26,017 nt of DNA, taken from a virus. The translations under genes were made by a program, and so were the position numbers. Under the pieces are notes generated by a model. The model was not told the DNA's origin and made no database searches. It saw only the letters and a list, made by a program, of their open reading frames with translations. The DNA is taken from positions 1-26,017 of the IMG/VR virus record IMGVR_UViG_3300022198_001588. One strand, given 5' to 3'. Shown here one piece after another: positions 17,957 through 26,017 of the stretch. Every line of letters begins with the position of its first letter. Position 1 is the stretch's first letter.

Positions 17957-20812
17957 ATGAACCAGACCATAAACTTTCTCGATGCCGTTCTCCCAGAGGA
18001 AGGCACATACTGCGTTGTCGGCATTCGCAGCGATGGAAGAATCAAACAAGAATTTGTACACGACATAGACGAGATGGCTGAGAAGGCTCAGCAGCTTGTC
18101 GACCAAAAGATCAACGCATATTTCGCTGTTGCCTCATTTAAGGAAGGCAGTGAAAAGCGCACCCAAGAAAACGCCCAGTGGATGAAGTCGTTTTGGCTTG
18201 ATCTCGACTGCGGCCCGAACAAGCCATTCCCTAATCAAGCCGCTGCGCTTGAAGCCCTTGAGAATTTCAGAAATGAAACTGGCTTGCCTGAACCCACCGT
18301 GGTCAACTCGGGCAACGGGATTCATGTCTACTGGCTGCTCAACCATTACATCAGCAGCGTTGACTGGTCGCCGATCGCGCGCAAGCTGAAGCGGGCTTGT
18401 GAGTTTCTTGGCCTTGAAGCAGACCCCGCAGTGACTGCGGACGAGGCGCGCATACTGCGCATACCTACCACGCTGAACTTCAAGAACCCGAGCGAGCCGA
18501 AGGAAGTCTTTGAGATTCAACGCGGCGAGCCGCTGAGTGCGAGCGAGTTTGATGCTCACCTCAGCCAGCTTGACTTGCCAGAAGAAAAGAAGCCTCGTGT
18601 CAAAGTAGACGCCGCTGAGCTAAGCGAAACTGCCAAGGCTCTGATCGGCAACAGAACTTCTAAGTTCAAGAAGCTCGTACGCAAAAGCGTGCGGGACAAC
18701 GGATGTAACGTCATCAAGCACGTGGTGCTGAACCAAGCGGATCTTGAAGAGCCGTTGTGGCGTGCTGGCCTGTCGATTGCGTGGGCTTGTGAAGACAGAG
18801 ATGAAGCCATACATCTGATGTCGAAGAACCACCCGCACTACAACCCAGACGATACGCTGGAGAAAGCCAGCCAAACCAAGGGGCCGTACACCTGCGAAGT
18901 GATTCGCGGTCTTGCGGGCGAGCTGTGTACAGGCTGCACGCAGACATGCACCAGCCCAATCCAGTTAGGTTCAGAAGTAAAACGAGACGTGTCTGAGTTG
19001 TTCGCCGCTCCTGAAGAATCTGAAGTATCCGAGCCCGGCGATGGAAGCATCTCAACGCAGGTGGTGCAGCAGGTTCTGTACAAGCCGCCGTTCCCGTATT
19101 TCCGAGCTGCGAATGGCGGTGTCTATAAGCAGGACGGAACGGGAGATGATGCGGCAGAGATTCCGGTTTACGAGTATGACCTGTATCCGATCAAGCGTAT
19201 TCACGACCCGAATGACGGCGAGTCAATCGTCTTCAAACTGCACTTGCCGAATGATGCGATTCGTGAGTTCACGATTCCGCTGAAGAAGCTGATGGCTACG
19301 GATTCATTCCGCGACTTCATGGGGGAACAAGGGGTAGCGGCAACACCACCGCAGATGAAAGAAATTATGAACTACGCAATTAAATTTACAAAAGAACTTC
19401 AGAAATTACACAAAGCACACGAAGCCCGCCTTCAGTTTGGCTGGTCGAACGATAAGGAAGCCTTCGTTGTAGGCAACCTTGCATATCTCGCTAACAAGAG
19501 CCCTGAGCATAATCCTGCATCCAGCACCACCGCTGACCTGATGCGATTCTTTGAGCCGGTTGGCGACCTGAAGAAGTGGCGCGCTGCGTACAACGTGCTG
19601 GCTCGTCCGGGCATGGAAGCATTGCAGCTCGTAGCAGGCGCAGGGTTTGGCTCTCCGCTGATGTCGTTTACTGGACTGGACGGTGCGACGATCAACTTGA
19701 TCAGTGACGAGTCTGGTACGGGCAAATCAACCGCAGGCTACCTCGCGCTGAGCGTGTGGGGCGACCCGAAAGCCACGGCTCTGATTGCAGACGATACGCA
19801 TCTTGCTCGACTGCATCGTATTGGCGTGATGAACAACCTGCCTGTGATGTCAGATGAAATGACCAATCTGGCACCTGACCTGCTATCCCAGCTGATCTAC
19901 TCGATCTCACAAGGCCGTGGGCGTCATCGCATGGAGAAGGACACCAACCGTGAGCGCAAGAACATCAGCTCATGGCAGACCATGTTCCTGACCAACTCCA
20001 ACTCGTCCATGATGTCCAAGCTGTCCAAGGCAAAAGCCAGACCAGACGGCGAGATGATGCGCCTGCTTGAAATCTACGTTAAAGCCATCTACGTGGAAGG
20101 CGCCGATGTTCTGTTCGCGGACATCAACAAGAACTACGGATTAGCGGGCGCTGTGTATGCACAGTGGCTGGTCGACAATCGCGACAAGATTCCTGAACTG
20201 CTGGACAAGCAGCGCGACCGCATCGTGAAGGTAATCGGCAAGCGTATGGAAGAGCGTTTCTGGCTAACCACCATGACCTGTAATCTGGTCGGCTTGCGTA
20301 TCGCACAGAAGCTGGGCTTACACGACTACGATCTGGATGCGTTGGAAATCTGGATCTGCGAATACCTGATGAACCTGCGTGAAGAAGTGAAATCAGAAAT
20401 CGTACAGGCCAGCAGTCTGGTCGGCGAGTTCCTGATGGACAACTCCAACGGCATCTTGGCTGTTGGCAACCGCATCAACCCGAAGACTGGCGACAACATC
20501 TACATGCCGTCCCGCAGCGCCAAGCTAGTAGCGCGCTTCGAGCTGGATGAGCGCCTGATGTACATCTCCAAGAAAGCCTTCCGCGAATACTGCGTAGACC
20601 GCCAGTTCACGGAAACGCAGGCTCTGAAGAAGAGTCAGGAGGAAGGCTCGAACTACCAGTACACGAAGACGCTGAAGAAACGCATGATGGCAGGCACTGC
20701 AATTACTGCACCGGGCGTCGACGCTCACGTATTCCGGTGTGCGCCGGAGGAAGCCGAAGCCTTATTCAGCGCGATTGAAAAAGCGACTGAAAAGGCTGAC
20801 AACGATGCCTAA
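17957..20812 (+). CDS. primase-helicase (AEP-like primase with SF3/DUF927-like helicase)
   Basis: A 951-residue protein. The N-terminal domain is an archaeo-eukaryotic-type primase: DLD (D82, D84 in FWLDLDCG), SGNGIHVYW with H123, and a later RILRIPTTLNFK. A central Cys pattern (CTGCTQTC) may bind zinc. The helicase part has Walker A DESGTGKST with K590 and Walker B VMSDE with D633-E634, resembling DUF927 phage helicases. I choose ATG 17957 because homologues begin near M-x-x-x-xFL.AVLP; a TTG at 17894 inside the leader RNA is the alternative. It supplies primer synthesis and fork unwinding for the PolA. Confidence 0.9.
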   Translation: MNQTINFLDAVLPEEGTYCVVGIRSDGRIKQEFVHDIDEMAEKAQQLVDQKINAYFAVASFKEGSEKRTQENAQWMKSFWLDLDCGPNKPFPNQAAALEALENFRNETGLPEPTVVNSGNGIHVYWLLNHYISSVDWSPIARKLKRACEFLGLEADPAVTADEARILRIPTTLNFKNPSEPKEVFEIQRGEPLSASEFDAHLSQLDLPEEKKPRVKVDAAELSETAKALIGNRTSKFKKLVRKSVRDNGCNVIKHVVLNQADLEEPLWRAGLSIAWACEDRDEAIHLMSKNHPHYNPDDTLEKASQTKGPYTCEVIRGLAGELCTGCTQTCTSPIQLGSEVKRDVSELFAAPEESEVSEPGDGSISTQVVQQVLYKPPFPYFRAANGGVYKQDGTGDDAAEIPVYEYDLYPIKRIHDPNDGESIVFKLHLPNDAIREFTIPLKKLMATDSFRDFMGEQGVAATPPQMKEIMNYAIKFTKELQKLHKAHEARLQFGWSNDKEAFVVGNLAYLANKSPEHNPASSTTADLMRFFEPVGDLKKWRAAYNVLARPGMEALQLVAGAGFGSPLMSFTGLDGATINLISDESGTGKSTAGYLALSVWGDPKATALIADDTHLARLHRIGVMNNLPVMSDEMTNLAPDLLSQLIYSISQGRGRHRMEKDTNRERKNISSWQTMFLTNSNSSMMSKLSKAKARPDGEMMRLLEIYVKAIYVEGADVLFADINKNYGLAGAVYAQWLVDNRDKIPELLDKQRDRIVKVIGKRMEERFWLTTMTCNLVGLRIAQKLGLHDYDLDALEIWICEYLMNLREEVKSEIVQASSLVGEFLMDNSNGILAVGNRINPKTGDNIYMPSRSAKLVARFELDERLMYISKKAFREYCVDRQFTETQALKKSQEEGSNYQYTKTLKKRMMAGTAITAPGVDAHVFRCAPEEAEALFSAIEKATEKADNDA

Positions 20813-20996
20813 GTGGGATCTTCATGCCGTGATTGGAGGCATGCGGATAGGAGACAGTTTCTTTATCCCGTGCCTTCAATGTGAGGAAATACGCAGGGAA
20901 ATCATGCGGTTAGCGCATGCTTTTAGCATCAAGGTAGAAATCAGGCCCCGAACGGAGGATTTAATAAAAGGTTTACGTACGTGGCGAGTTAGGTAA
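20805..20996 (+). CDS. small hypothetical protein after the primase
   Basis: A 63-residue protein starting 8 bases before the primase-helicase stop. It has a GMRIGDSFFIPC strand and a helix (EEIRREIMRLAHAFSIKV) followed by a strand with EIRPRTEDLIKGLRTWRVR, a small alpha/beta fold also found as tiny phage proteins near replication genes. Function unknown. Confidence 0.7.
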   Translation: MPKWDLHAVIGGMRIGDSFFIPCLQCEEIRREIMRLAHAFSIKVEIRPRTEDLIKGLRTWRVR

Positions 20997-21007
20997 AATC
21001 AGCGGCA

Positions 21008-21063
21008 CAGTGATTCTTCTTCGGCCCTTTCTTCGGGCTTCCCTCCTCCAGCAGGAGTCACTG
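21008..21063. other. structured convergent intergenic region
   Basis: A 9-bp stem CAGTGATTC/GAGTCACTG (21008-21016 with 21055-21063, one G-U) encloses GCCC/GGGC (21024-21038). It lies between the end of the rightward operon and that of the leftward gene. It may aid two-way termination or make a small RNA. Confidence 0.45.
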
Positions 21064-21079
21064 GTCTCTGAAGTGGTTG

Positions 21080-21107
21080 CCCCCTCCTAGCGAGGGGGTC
21101 TTTTTTT
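21080..21107 (+). terminator. strong rho-independent terminator
   Basis: CCCCCTC (21080-21086) pairs perfectly with GAGGGGG (21092-21098) over a 5-base loop, followed by TC and seven T. It ends the rightward replication operon one base before the stop of the leftward gene. Confidence 0.9.
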
Positions 21108-21108
21108 G

Positions 21109-24100
21109 TCAGTCGTACGCGTACTGACGCATGCGAGCAATCTGACCGGCGAGACGCGCCTGTAAATCTTTTTCACGATCTACACGCTCACGCTTCTCTT
21201 CAGAACCCATATTAGGATTTGCTTGTATCTGCTTAATCCGCTGATTGCTCTTCTTAATCGTGTTGTCTACCGCATTAAGTTGTTTGCGCAGGGCGATCAG
21301 CTGGCGGTTTTCTTCGACGTATTCACGAGCGCCTTCTATATCACCACGCTCAATCATCTTGTTCATGGTAGCTACTGCACCACGGACGTCTTCACGTAAC
21401 GCATAGAAGTCTTGCTTGAACCCGGTGCCCTTGGTGCGGGCAAACAGAGCCTTAGCCAGCGGATAATCCGCCAGTTCACGCTGCGTCTTTTCAACCCCTA
21501 GAGCCTGCTCAGTGACTATGTCCATCGTAGTCAGCATGTCGCCGCCGATGGTGCCGAACATGCCCTTAATCATGTGGTCTGCCTTCAGCGGGGAAATGCC
21601 GATGGAAGAGAACAAGCGAGCCAGCTGCGAGGTGCTGTCACGATACTGCTGACTAACGTCCAACTGCTCTTCGCCCATCGAAACGATCGGGCTGTCGGTG
21701 AAGAAACTCTTGTTGAAGTACACCTCAACCGCAGGCTTCAGGATCTGCGGAATCATGTTCGGGCCGAGGATGGCGGTAGCCAATGCACCGGTCAGTTCAG
21801 TCTTCGACTTTTCGAAATCGAAATCATCACGCAGGTGCTGCATAACCAGCATTTCTGGAATCGCCTTGAACATGAAGCCGAGGTCCGCAGGCATCGCCAA
21901 TTTGATCGGTGGGTTGCCGTCGCCCGTCGGGAACAGGAAGAAGCGAGACCGCAGATGCGCAGGCTGCTTAGCATATTCATCGTCGTCCGCCATCAATGCT
22001 GCGTAGAGCACGCTAAGGACAGCCAGCTTCATACCAGCAGCCCAGAATATCTGAGCGGCCTTCATCCTTTCTTCTTGACTCAGGCCACGACCGAACATGG
22101 ATTTAGCCAGTACGTTCATACCTTGCATGTATGCGTTCTGGAACGGAATCAGCTGACGGAGGACAGTAGCTGCCGGGTGCGCGCCACGACGGCTGAAGTT
22201 GATAACTTCGGATGCACGCCAGAAAGCCATTGCTTCGTTGTTGGTCTCGGCCATCGTCTGATCGAACACAGCCTTACGCTGCGCCAAGTCAGATGCCTCA
22301 GCATTACGTTCAGCCCAAAGCATCGTCTTCTCAAGGAAGCTAAGCTGCTGGTTGCCCTTGAAGATAGCTTCGATCTGCTCACGGCTACGCTGCGGTGAGA
22401 TGTCGTACATGCCAATGATGCCGAACTCGTTCAGGCTCTCAGCACCGAAGTTGCCCTCTTTACTGAGATCACGACGAATCTTGAGGAACTCCTTACCGAC
22501 ATTAACACCAGCCTTGGCGCCGTTCTTCAAGCCGCCGAACGCAAACGCACGGAAGCTATCCTGCTGGATCTGGCTGAAGATAAATTGAGGAGTCAGCGTG
22601 ATGCCCTTACGGAGCCAGTCAGCAGCGTTGCTGCCGAACACAAACTTACCCGGCATCGTGCGGTCAATGCCGCGCCACGCAAACGCATCCAGCGGGTCTT
22701 TAACGAGGAAGTACTGATCCTTGCCCTCGGCCTTGTAAGACACAACACGATCGCGCTGCTTTTCTGGAACCTGCTTGATGTCAGTCATCGGGCGGTTGAC
22801 GTCAGTCTCTACACCACCGGCTTCGTTCAGACCACGGACCATTTCCTTGGCAGCGTGGTTACGCACGATTGAGTTCACAAGTGAAACGCTGAGCTTCTCG
22901 ATGTTGTCGAGGACGTCGTTGATTTCCTTGGTGGAACCCTTCAGCGCCTTCATGGTCGGCAGACGCATCATGCCGTTGAAGTACTGCTGCGGCCCTGCGG
23001 TTTCTGCGTCTTCCAGTATGCGGTAGAACGGCACGTAGCCGAAGTTCTCCATCCAGCCCTCAGCGGTTTCTTTGTCATACAAACCGGTGTCGATGCCTGT
23101 CTGAATCAGCCCATTCTTGTAGGTGACGAACATGTCGTACGCCTGCTTGATTTCTGGGATCTCGTCGAACAGTTTGAGATCCTTAGCAATACGGGCTTCT
23201 TCTTTCTGGATGTCCGCTTCCTTCATGCCGGGATACAGATCGACGATCTTGTCTTCCCGCTTCTGCGCTTCCTTAGCCTTGCCTTTGGCACGCAGGGCAT
23301 CCGCTTCCTTCTGGAGCTTCTCGTTGTTCTTGAGAATCTGGTCTTCACGCTGGGCAATCCACGCAGCGTTAATCACGCCACGGGCTTCGGAACGACCAAT
23401 GCGGTCGCCGAGTTTCTGCACCACTTCGTAGACATCAGCCAGAGACGGAACGCCGTCTTTCTTCACGCCCTTGAACAGGCCGCTTTCTGACAACTCAAGC
23501 GTACCGCGACGCATAACCATCGCAGCCAGACCCTCAGAGCGCAGTGCCTGTACATAAGACACCATCGGGTTTAGCACGCCGTCCTTAGTGACTGCGTTGT
23601 TGTACGCACCCATGATCTTGTCTTCTAAAGTCGCAGCGGTATCCACGAAGTTGACACGGAAGGTGTCGAACAGGCGGAGGCCACGAACGGCTTGGAACCG
23701 CTCACGGAACGTCTTCTTCGGTTCAGGACGGAATTTGTATTCAGCGTAGCGTGGGTCGCCAGCAGGCTCAGCGGCTGTGCGGGAGAAGGCCGGAGTATCT
23801 AGGTAGTCGTCATCAAGCGCGATTTCTTCAATCTCAGCGGTCTCCTTGACCGGCACCTGACGCTCACCTGACAGAATCTCACGCATGTAGAGGCCAGCTT
23901 CCTTCAGGTCGTAGCCACGGTAGCCATGCTGCCAAGCACGCTGCATCAGAACTTGACTCTGATACTCGCTATTCAGGAAGTGGAACCCAGCACGCGTTGC
24001 GCTCTTGCCACCCTGCACATGCAAAGCCGCGTCGTGAATCAGGCGGTCGAGCATCAGATCGCTCGGCTCCAACATGCCACGAGACACGAGCCACTCTTTA

Positions 24101-26017
24101 ACCTTCAGCTTCAGGTTGTTCCACAGACGGCGGATCTTGCTGTCAGTCAGGTATTCGGTCTTAGCCTGCGCGATGTGGGCCAGAATCTCACGTGCTTCCT
24201 GCTCTGGGCTCAGTTCATATACGCCCTGCACGTTGGTGTAGGCACGCTTGATGTCTTCCAGTACACGCTTGACCTGCTCGTTGGTACCCTTGAGCTGGTT
24301 GACTTGGTTGATCAAGCCATTGAACGCACCCTTGCCAAGCATCTGCTCAAGACCGAGGTGGCCGACAACTTCGTGCGTAAGCACCGTGTCGAAGTCAAAT
24401 ACTGAGGTGTTGTCCGCAACAATGTACACCTTGCCCTGATGGTAGACGCCGCGAGTCAACGGAGTTGCACCAATATCTTCGGGCAGGTTGTCTACAGACT
24501 GGACGATCTCGACAGGAGCTACGGACTTAATGCGGCTCATCACCTTCTGTCCGTAACGCTTTAATTCTGCAACGGTTGACTGCTGCTGGCCGCCATTAAA
24601 TGCCATGCGACTAAACATCGGCTTGCCATCTTCATCGGCGTACCGCTTGTCGAGTTCAGCGGCAATCTTGACCTGTTCAGCGTCGTATTCCTGACCAGCA
24701 CGGCGGATGGCTGCCTTCACTTCTTCGAGCGTCATGCTCTCAGTGACTTCAGGCACATCTTCCAGAATCTGCTTGCGTTCCTGCTGAGCACGAGCCGTCG
24801 CCGCATTGATCTCGGCGTACATGGTCTCGACCATCTCAGGGTTGTTGCTGAAGTAGGCAGCGTCACTGATGCGAGAGGCGATGATGTGCATCACCTGCAT
24901 ACGGCCAACCACGCCCTTCTGGCGCATGTTCTTTTCAAACGCCGTGACTTCAGGGCCGCTGAAGTAGCCTTCAGCCTGAGCGGCGCCGAGCGCCTCACCC
25001 ACATTAGATTCAGTCGGGCTGTTAATCGCACGCTGGAGCGGAACCAGCGATGCGGGCATTTCTGTCGTTACTTCTTCAGCCACCTCAGCAGCAGGCGGTG
25101 CTTCCACGACTTCGGCAGCGGGAGCCACTTGTGGGCGAACTGGAGGAACTTCTCGAACAGGCTCTCTAGCAGCTTCAGGAGCCCGCTCACGACGAGGCTC
25201 TGCCACAGGTTCTTCAGCCACGGCTTCAGCTTCTGCCACAGCAGGTGCAACTTCTCTTTCACGGGCAGGCTCCTCTAGTGCAGCAGGCTCTCTTCTTGCT
25301 CTTCCAGTGTCTCGTACAGCAGGCTCGCCACGGCGTGCCACTCCAGCGGCTTCAGGTGTCGCAGCCCTCTCGGCGGGTTCGGGTTCGGGCTGTTCTCTAG
25401 CCACCTCCACGCGCGGCTCAGCTGCTGGCTGCTCAACGGCAGCTTCCGGTCGGCCACGCGGAACACCACGAACGGCTTCTCGTCCTTCGGTAACTTCACT
25501 GGGCGCCTCCCTTTGTGCGATGCGTTCAGCAACAACATCTCTGAACAAATCAGGTTGAGTAGGAGCAGCCTCGCCACGAGCTTCGGCAATCAGAGCCTGC
25601 TGTTGGGCACGACGACCTTTCGTCAAGCCGCCCTTAACAGCGCCCCAAGTGCGTCCACCCAGCACGGACTTCGCTTCAGTGTCTACAGCGTCAATCAACT
25701 GCTGATCACCAACATCCTGAGCTTCGGTGTACTGCTGGGCGTAAATGGCGGAGATTGCCTTGGTGGCAGGAGGCGCTTCTGGTACGCGTTCATCTACGTA
25801 CTGCATATCCAACTCGAAGTTGGCAGCCTCTTCCTCAGCCATCTGGTCAAGCCCCTGCTCACGCATGCGGGCCTGTTCTTGATTCTGTGCCAGCTGGCGG
25901 CGGGCCACCTGCTTCCATGCGTCGGTAAGCGGGATAGTACCGGTCGCTGTTTCACGGACTTGCTCAGCCTGTGCTTCTACGCGACGGCGGGAATCTTCCT
26001 CACGCTGAATCGCATCT
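21109..26017 (-). CDS. giant polyvalent virion-type protein, N-terminus outside window
   Basis: More than 1,630 residues are visible, and the frame is open at the right edge, so the protein is longer. Order from the edge: an acidic coiled-coil region; an Ala/Pro/Glu/Arg-rich linker near 25050-25500; helices; a zinc-protease-like domain with HEVVGH (24358-24375, an HExxGH pattern); a long helical part; a C-terminal segment (about 22500-21700) with PFQNAYMQGMNVLAKSMFG and a nearby hydrophobic stretch (KLAVLSVLYAALMA) resembling LPD38/PLxRFG domains of phage polyvalent proteins; and a charged coiled-coil end. Such proteins are thought to be packaged and injected with the DNA. Call by domain pattern; the exact role is unknown. 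Confidence 0.8.
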   Translation of the reverse strand, partial: DAIQREEDSRRRVEAQAEQVRETATGTIPLTDAWKQVARRQLAQNQEQARMREQGLDQMAEEEAANFELDMQYVDERVPEAPPATKAISAIYAQQYTEAQDVGDQQLIDAVDTEAKSVLGGRTWGAVKGGLTKGRRAQQQALIAEARGEAAPTQPDLFRDVVAERIAQREAPSEVTEGREAVRGVPRGRPEAAVEQPAAEPRVEVAREQPEPEPAERAATPEAAGVARRGEPAVRDTGRARREPAALEEPAREREVAPAVAEAEAVAEEPVAEPRRERAPEAAREPVREVPPVRPQVAPAAEVVEAPPAAEVAEEVTTEMPASLVPLQRAINSPTESNVGEALGAAQAEGYFSGPEVTAFEKNMRQKGVVGRMQVMHIIASRISDAAYFSNNPEMVETMYAEINAATARAQQERKQILEDVPEVTESMTLEEVKAAIRRAGQEYDAEQVKIAAELDKRYADEDGKPMFSRMAFNGGQQQSTVAELKRYGQKVMSRIKSVAPVEIVQSVDNLPEDIGATPLTRGVYHQGKVYIVADNTSVFDFDTVLTHEVVGHLGLEQMLGKGAFNGLINQVNQLKGTNEQVKRVLEDIKRAYTNVQGVYELSPEQEAREILAHIAQAKTEYLTDSKIRRLWNNLKLKVKEWLVSRGMLEPSDLMLDRLIHDAALHVQGGKSATRAGFHFLNSEYQSQVLMQRAWQHGYRGYDLKEAGLYMREILSGERQVPVKETAEIEEIALDDDYLDTPAFSRTAAEPAGDPRYAEYKFRPEPKKTFRERFQAVRGLRLFDTFRVNFVDTAATLEDKIMGAYNNAVTKDGVLNPMVSYVQALRSEGLAAMVMRRGTLELSESGLFKGVKKDGVPSLADVYEVVQKLGDRIGRSEARGVINAAWIAQREDQILKNNEKLQKEADALRAKGKAKEAQKREDKIVDLYPGMKEADIQKEEARIAKDLKLFDEIPEIKQAYDMFVTYKNGLIQTGIDTGLYDKETAEGWMENFGYVPFYRILEDAETAGPQQYFNGMMRLPTMKALKGSTKEINDVLDNIEKLSVSLVNSIVRNHAAKEMVRGLNEAGGVETDVNRPMTDIKQVPEKQRDRVVSYKAEGKDQYFLVKDPLDAFAWRGIDRTMPGKFVFGSNAADWLRKGITLTPQFIFSQIQQDSFRAFAFGGLKNGAKAGVNVGKEFLKIRRDLSKEGNFGAESLNEFGIIGMYDISPQRSREQIEAIFKGNQQLSFLEKTMLWAERNAEASDLAQRKAVFDQTMAETNNEAMAFWRASEVINFSRRGAHPAATVLRQLIPFQNAYMQGMNVLAKSMFGRGLSQEERMKAAQIFWAAGMKLAVLSVLYAALMADDDEYAKQPAHLRSRFFLFPTGDGNPPIKLAMPADLGFMFKAIPEMLVMQHLRDDFDFEKSKTELTGALATAILGPNMIPQILKPAVEVYFNKSFFTDSPIVSMGEEQLDVSQQYRDSTSQLARLFSSIGISPLKADHMIKGMFGTIGGDMLTTMDIVTEQALGVEKTQRELADYPLAKALFARTKGTGFKQDFYALREDVRGAVATMNKMIERGDIEGAREYVEENRQLIALRKQLNAVDNTIKKSNQRIKQIQANPNMGSEEKRERVDREKDLQARLAGQIARMRQYAYD

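Noticed and set aside
21574-22398. Rightward 274-residue ORF inside the giant leftward gene
   Set aside because: No ribosome site or motif, and the leftward frame is continuous over 4.9 kb with recognisable domains.

Overview
The window reads as part of a tailed double-stranded DNA phage (Caudoviricetes) genome. Genes are tightly packed, mostly on one strand, with ATGA/TGATG overlaps. There is a full phage replication set: family A DNA polymerase, SNF2-type helicase, primase-helicase fusion, VRR-NUC and Cas4-like nucleases. A very large virion-type polyvalent protein lies on the opposite strand. There are no rRNA, tRNA, integrase or metabolic housekeeping genes. Composition is moderately GC-rich and ribosome sites are clear AGGAG types, which fits a proteobacterial host, but the host cannot be fixed from this sequence.

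Layout. 1-2721 (+): small, mostly acidic early-type proteins, a DUF8033-like fragment at the edge and a conserved phage protein at 2215. 2722-2961: a gene-free control region with a near-consensus sigma70 promoter whose -35 box lies inside a perfect 17-bp inverted repeat. 2962-6573 (+): a small gene, then a MoxR-like AAA+ ATPase, a VWA/metallopeptidase protein and a DUF3150-like protein. 6574-6783: a second control region (18-bp palindrome, three 10-bp repeats, a promoter) ahead of a double helix-turn-helix protein with a C-terminal membrane segment. 7308-9684 (+): small membrane, zinc-ribbon and DNA-binding proteins and a RAMP-like protein of unknown role. 9691-10124: a non-coding G/T-rich lattice of degenerate NNGGY pentamers. 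10145-11529 (+): small proteins and a VRR-NUC nuclease. 11624-20996 (+): the replication block (PolA, Cas4-like nuclease, HNH protein, SNF2 helicase, small HTH, ssDNA-binding candidate, primase-helicase). 20997-21108: a convergent terminator region. 21109-26017 (-): the C-terminal part of a giant polyvalent protein that runs off the right edge.

How it fits together. The primase-helicase, SNF2 helicase, Leu762-type PolA and ssDNA-binding candidate can form one replisome, with the VRR-NUC and Cas4-like nucleases handling junctions and ends. The AAA+/VWA/DUF3150 trio is probably a chaperone-like remodelling machine. Regulation appears to use repeated cis elements: a GTCCTAATTAGGAC palindrome recurs just upstream of many start codons, two other ribosome-site leader cassettes are reused, and a compact pseudoknot-like RNA precedes the primase-helicase gene.

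The signals least explained by known features are the pentamer lattice (9691-10124), the start-associated palindrome family and the pseudoknot-like leader (17876-17933).
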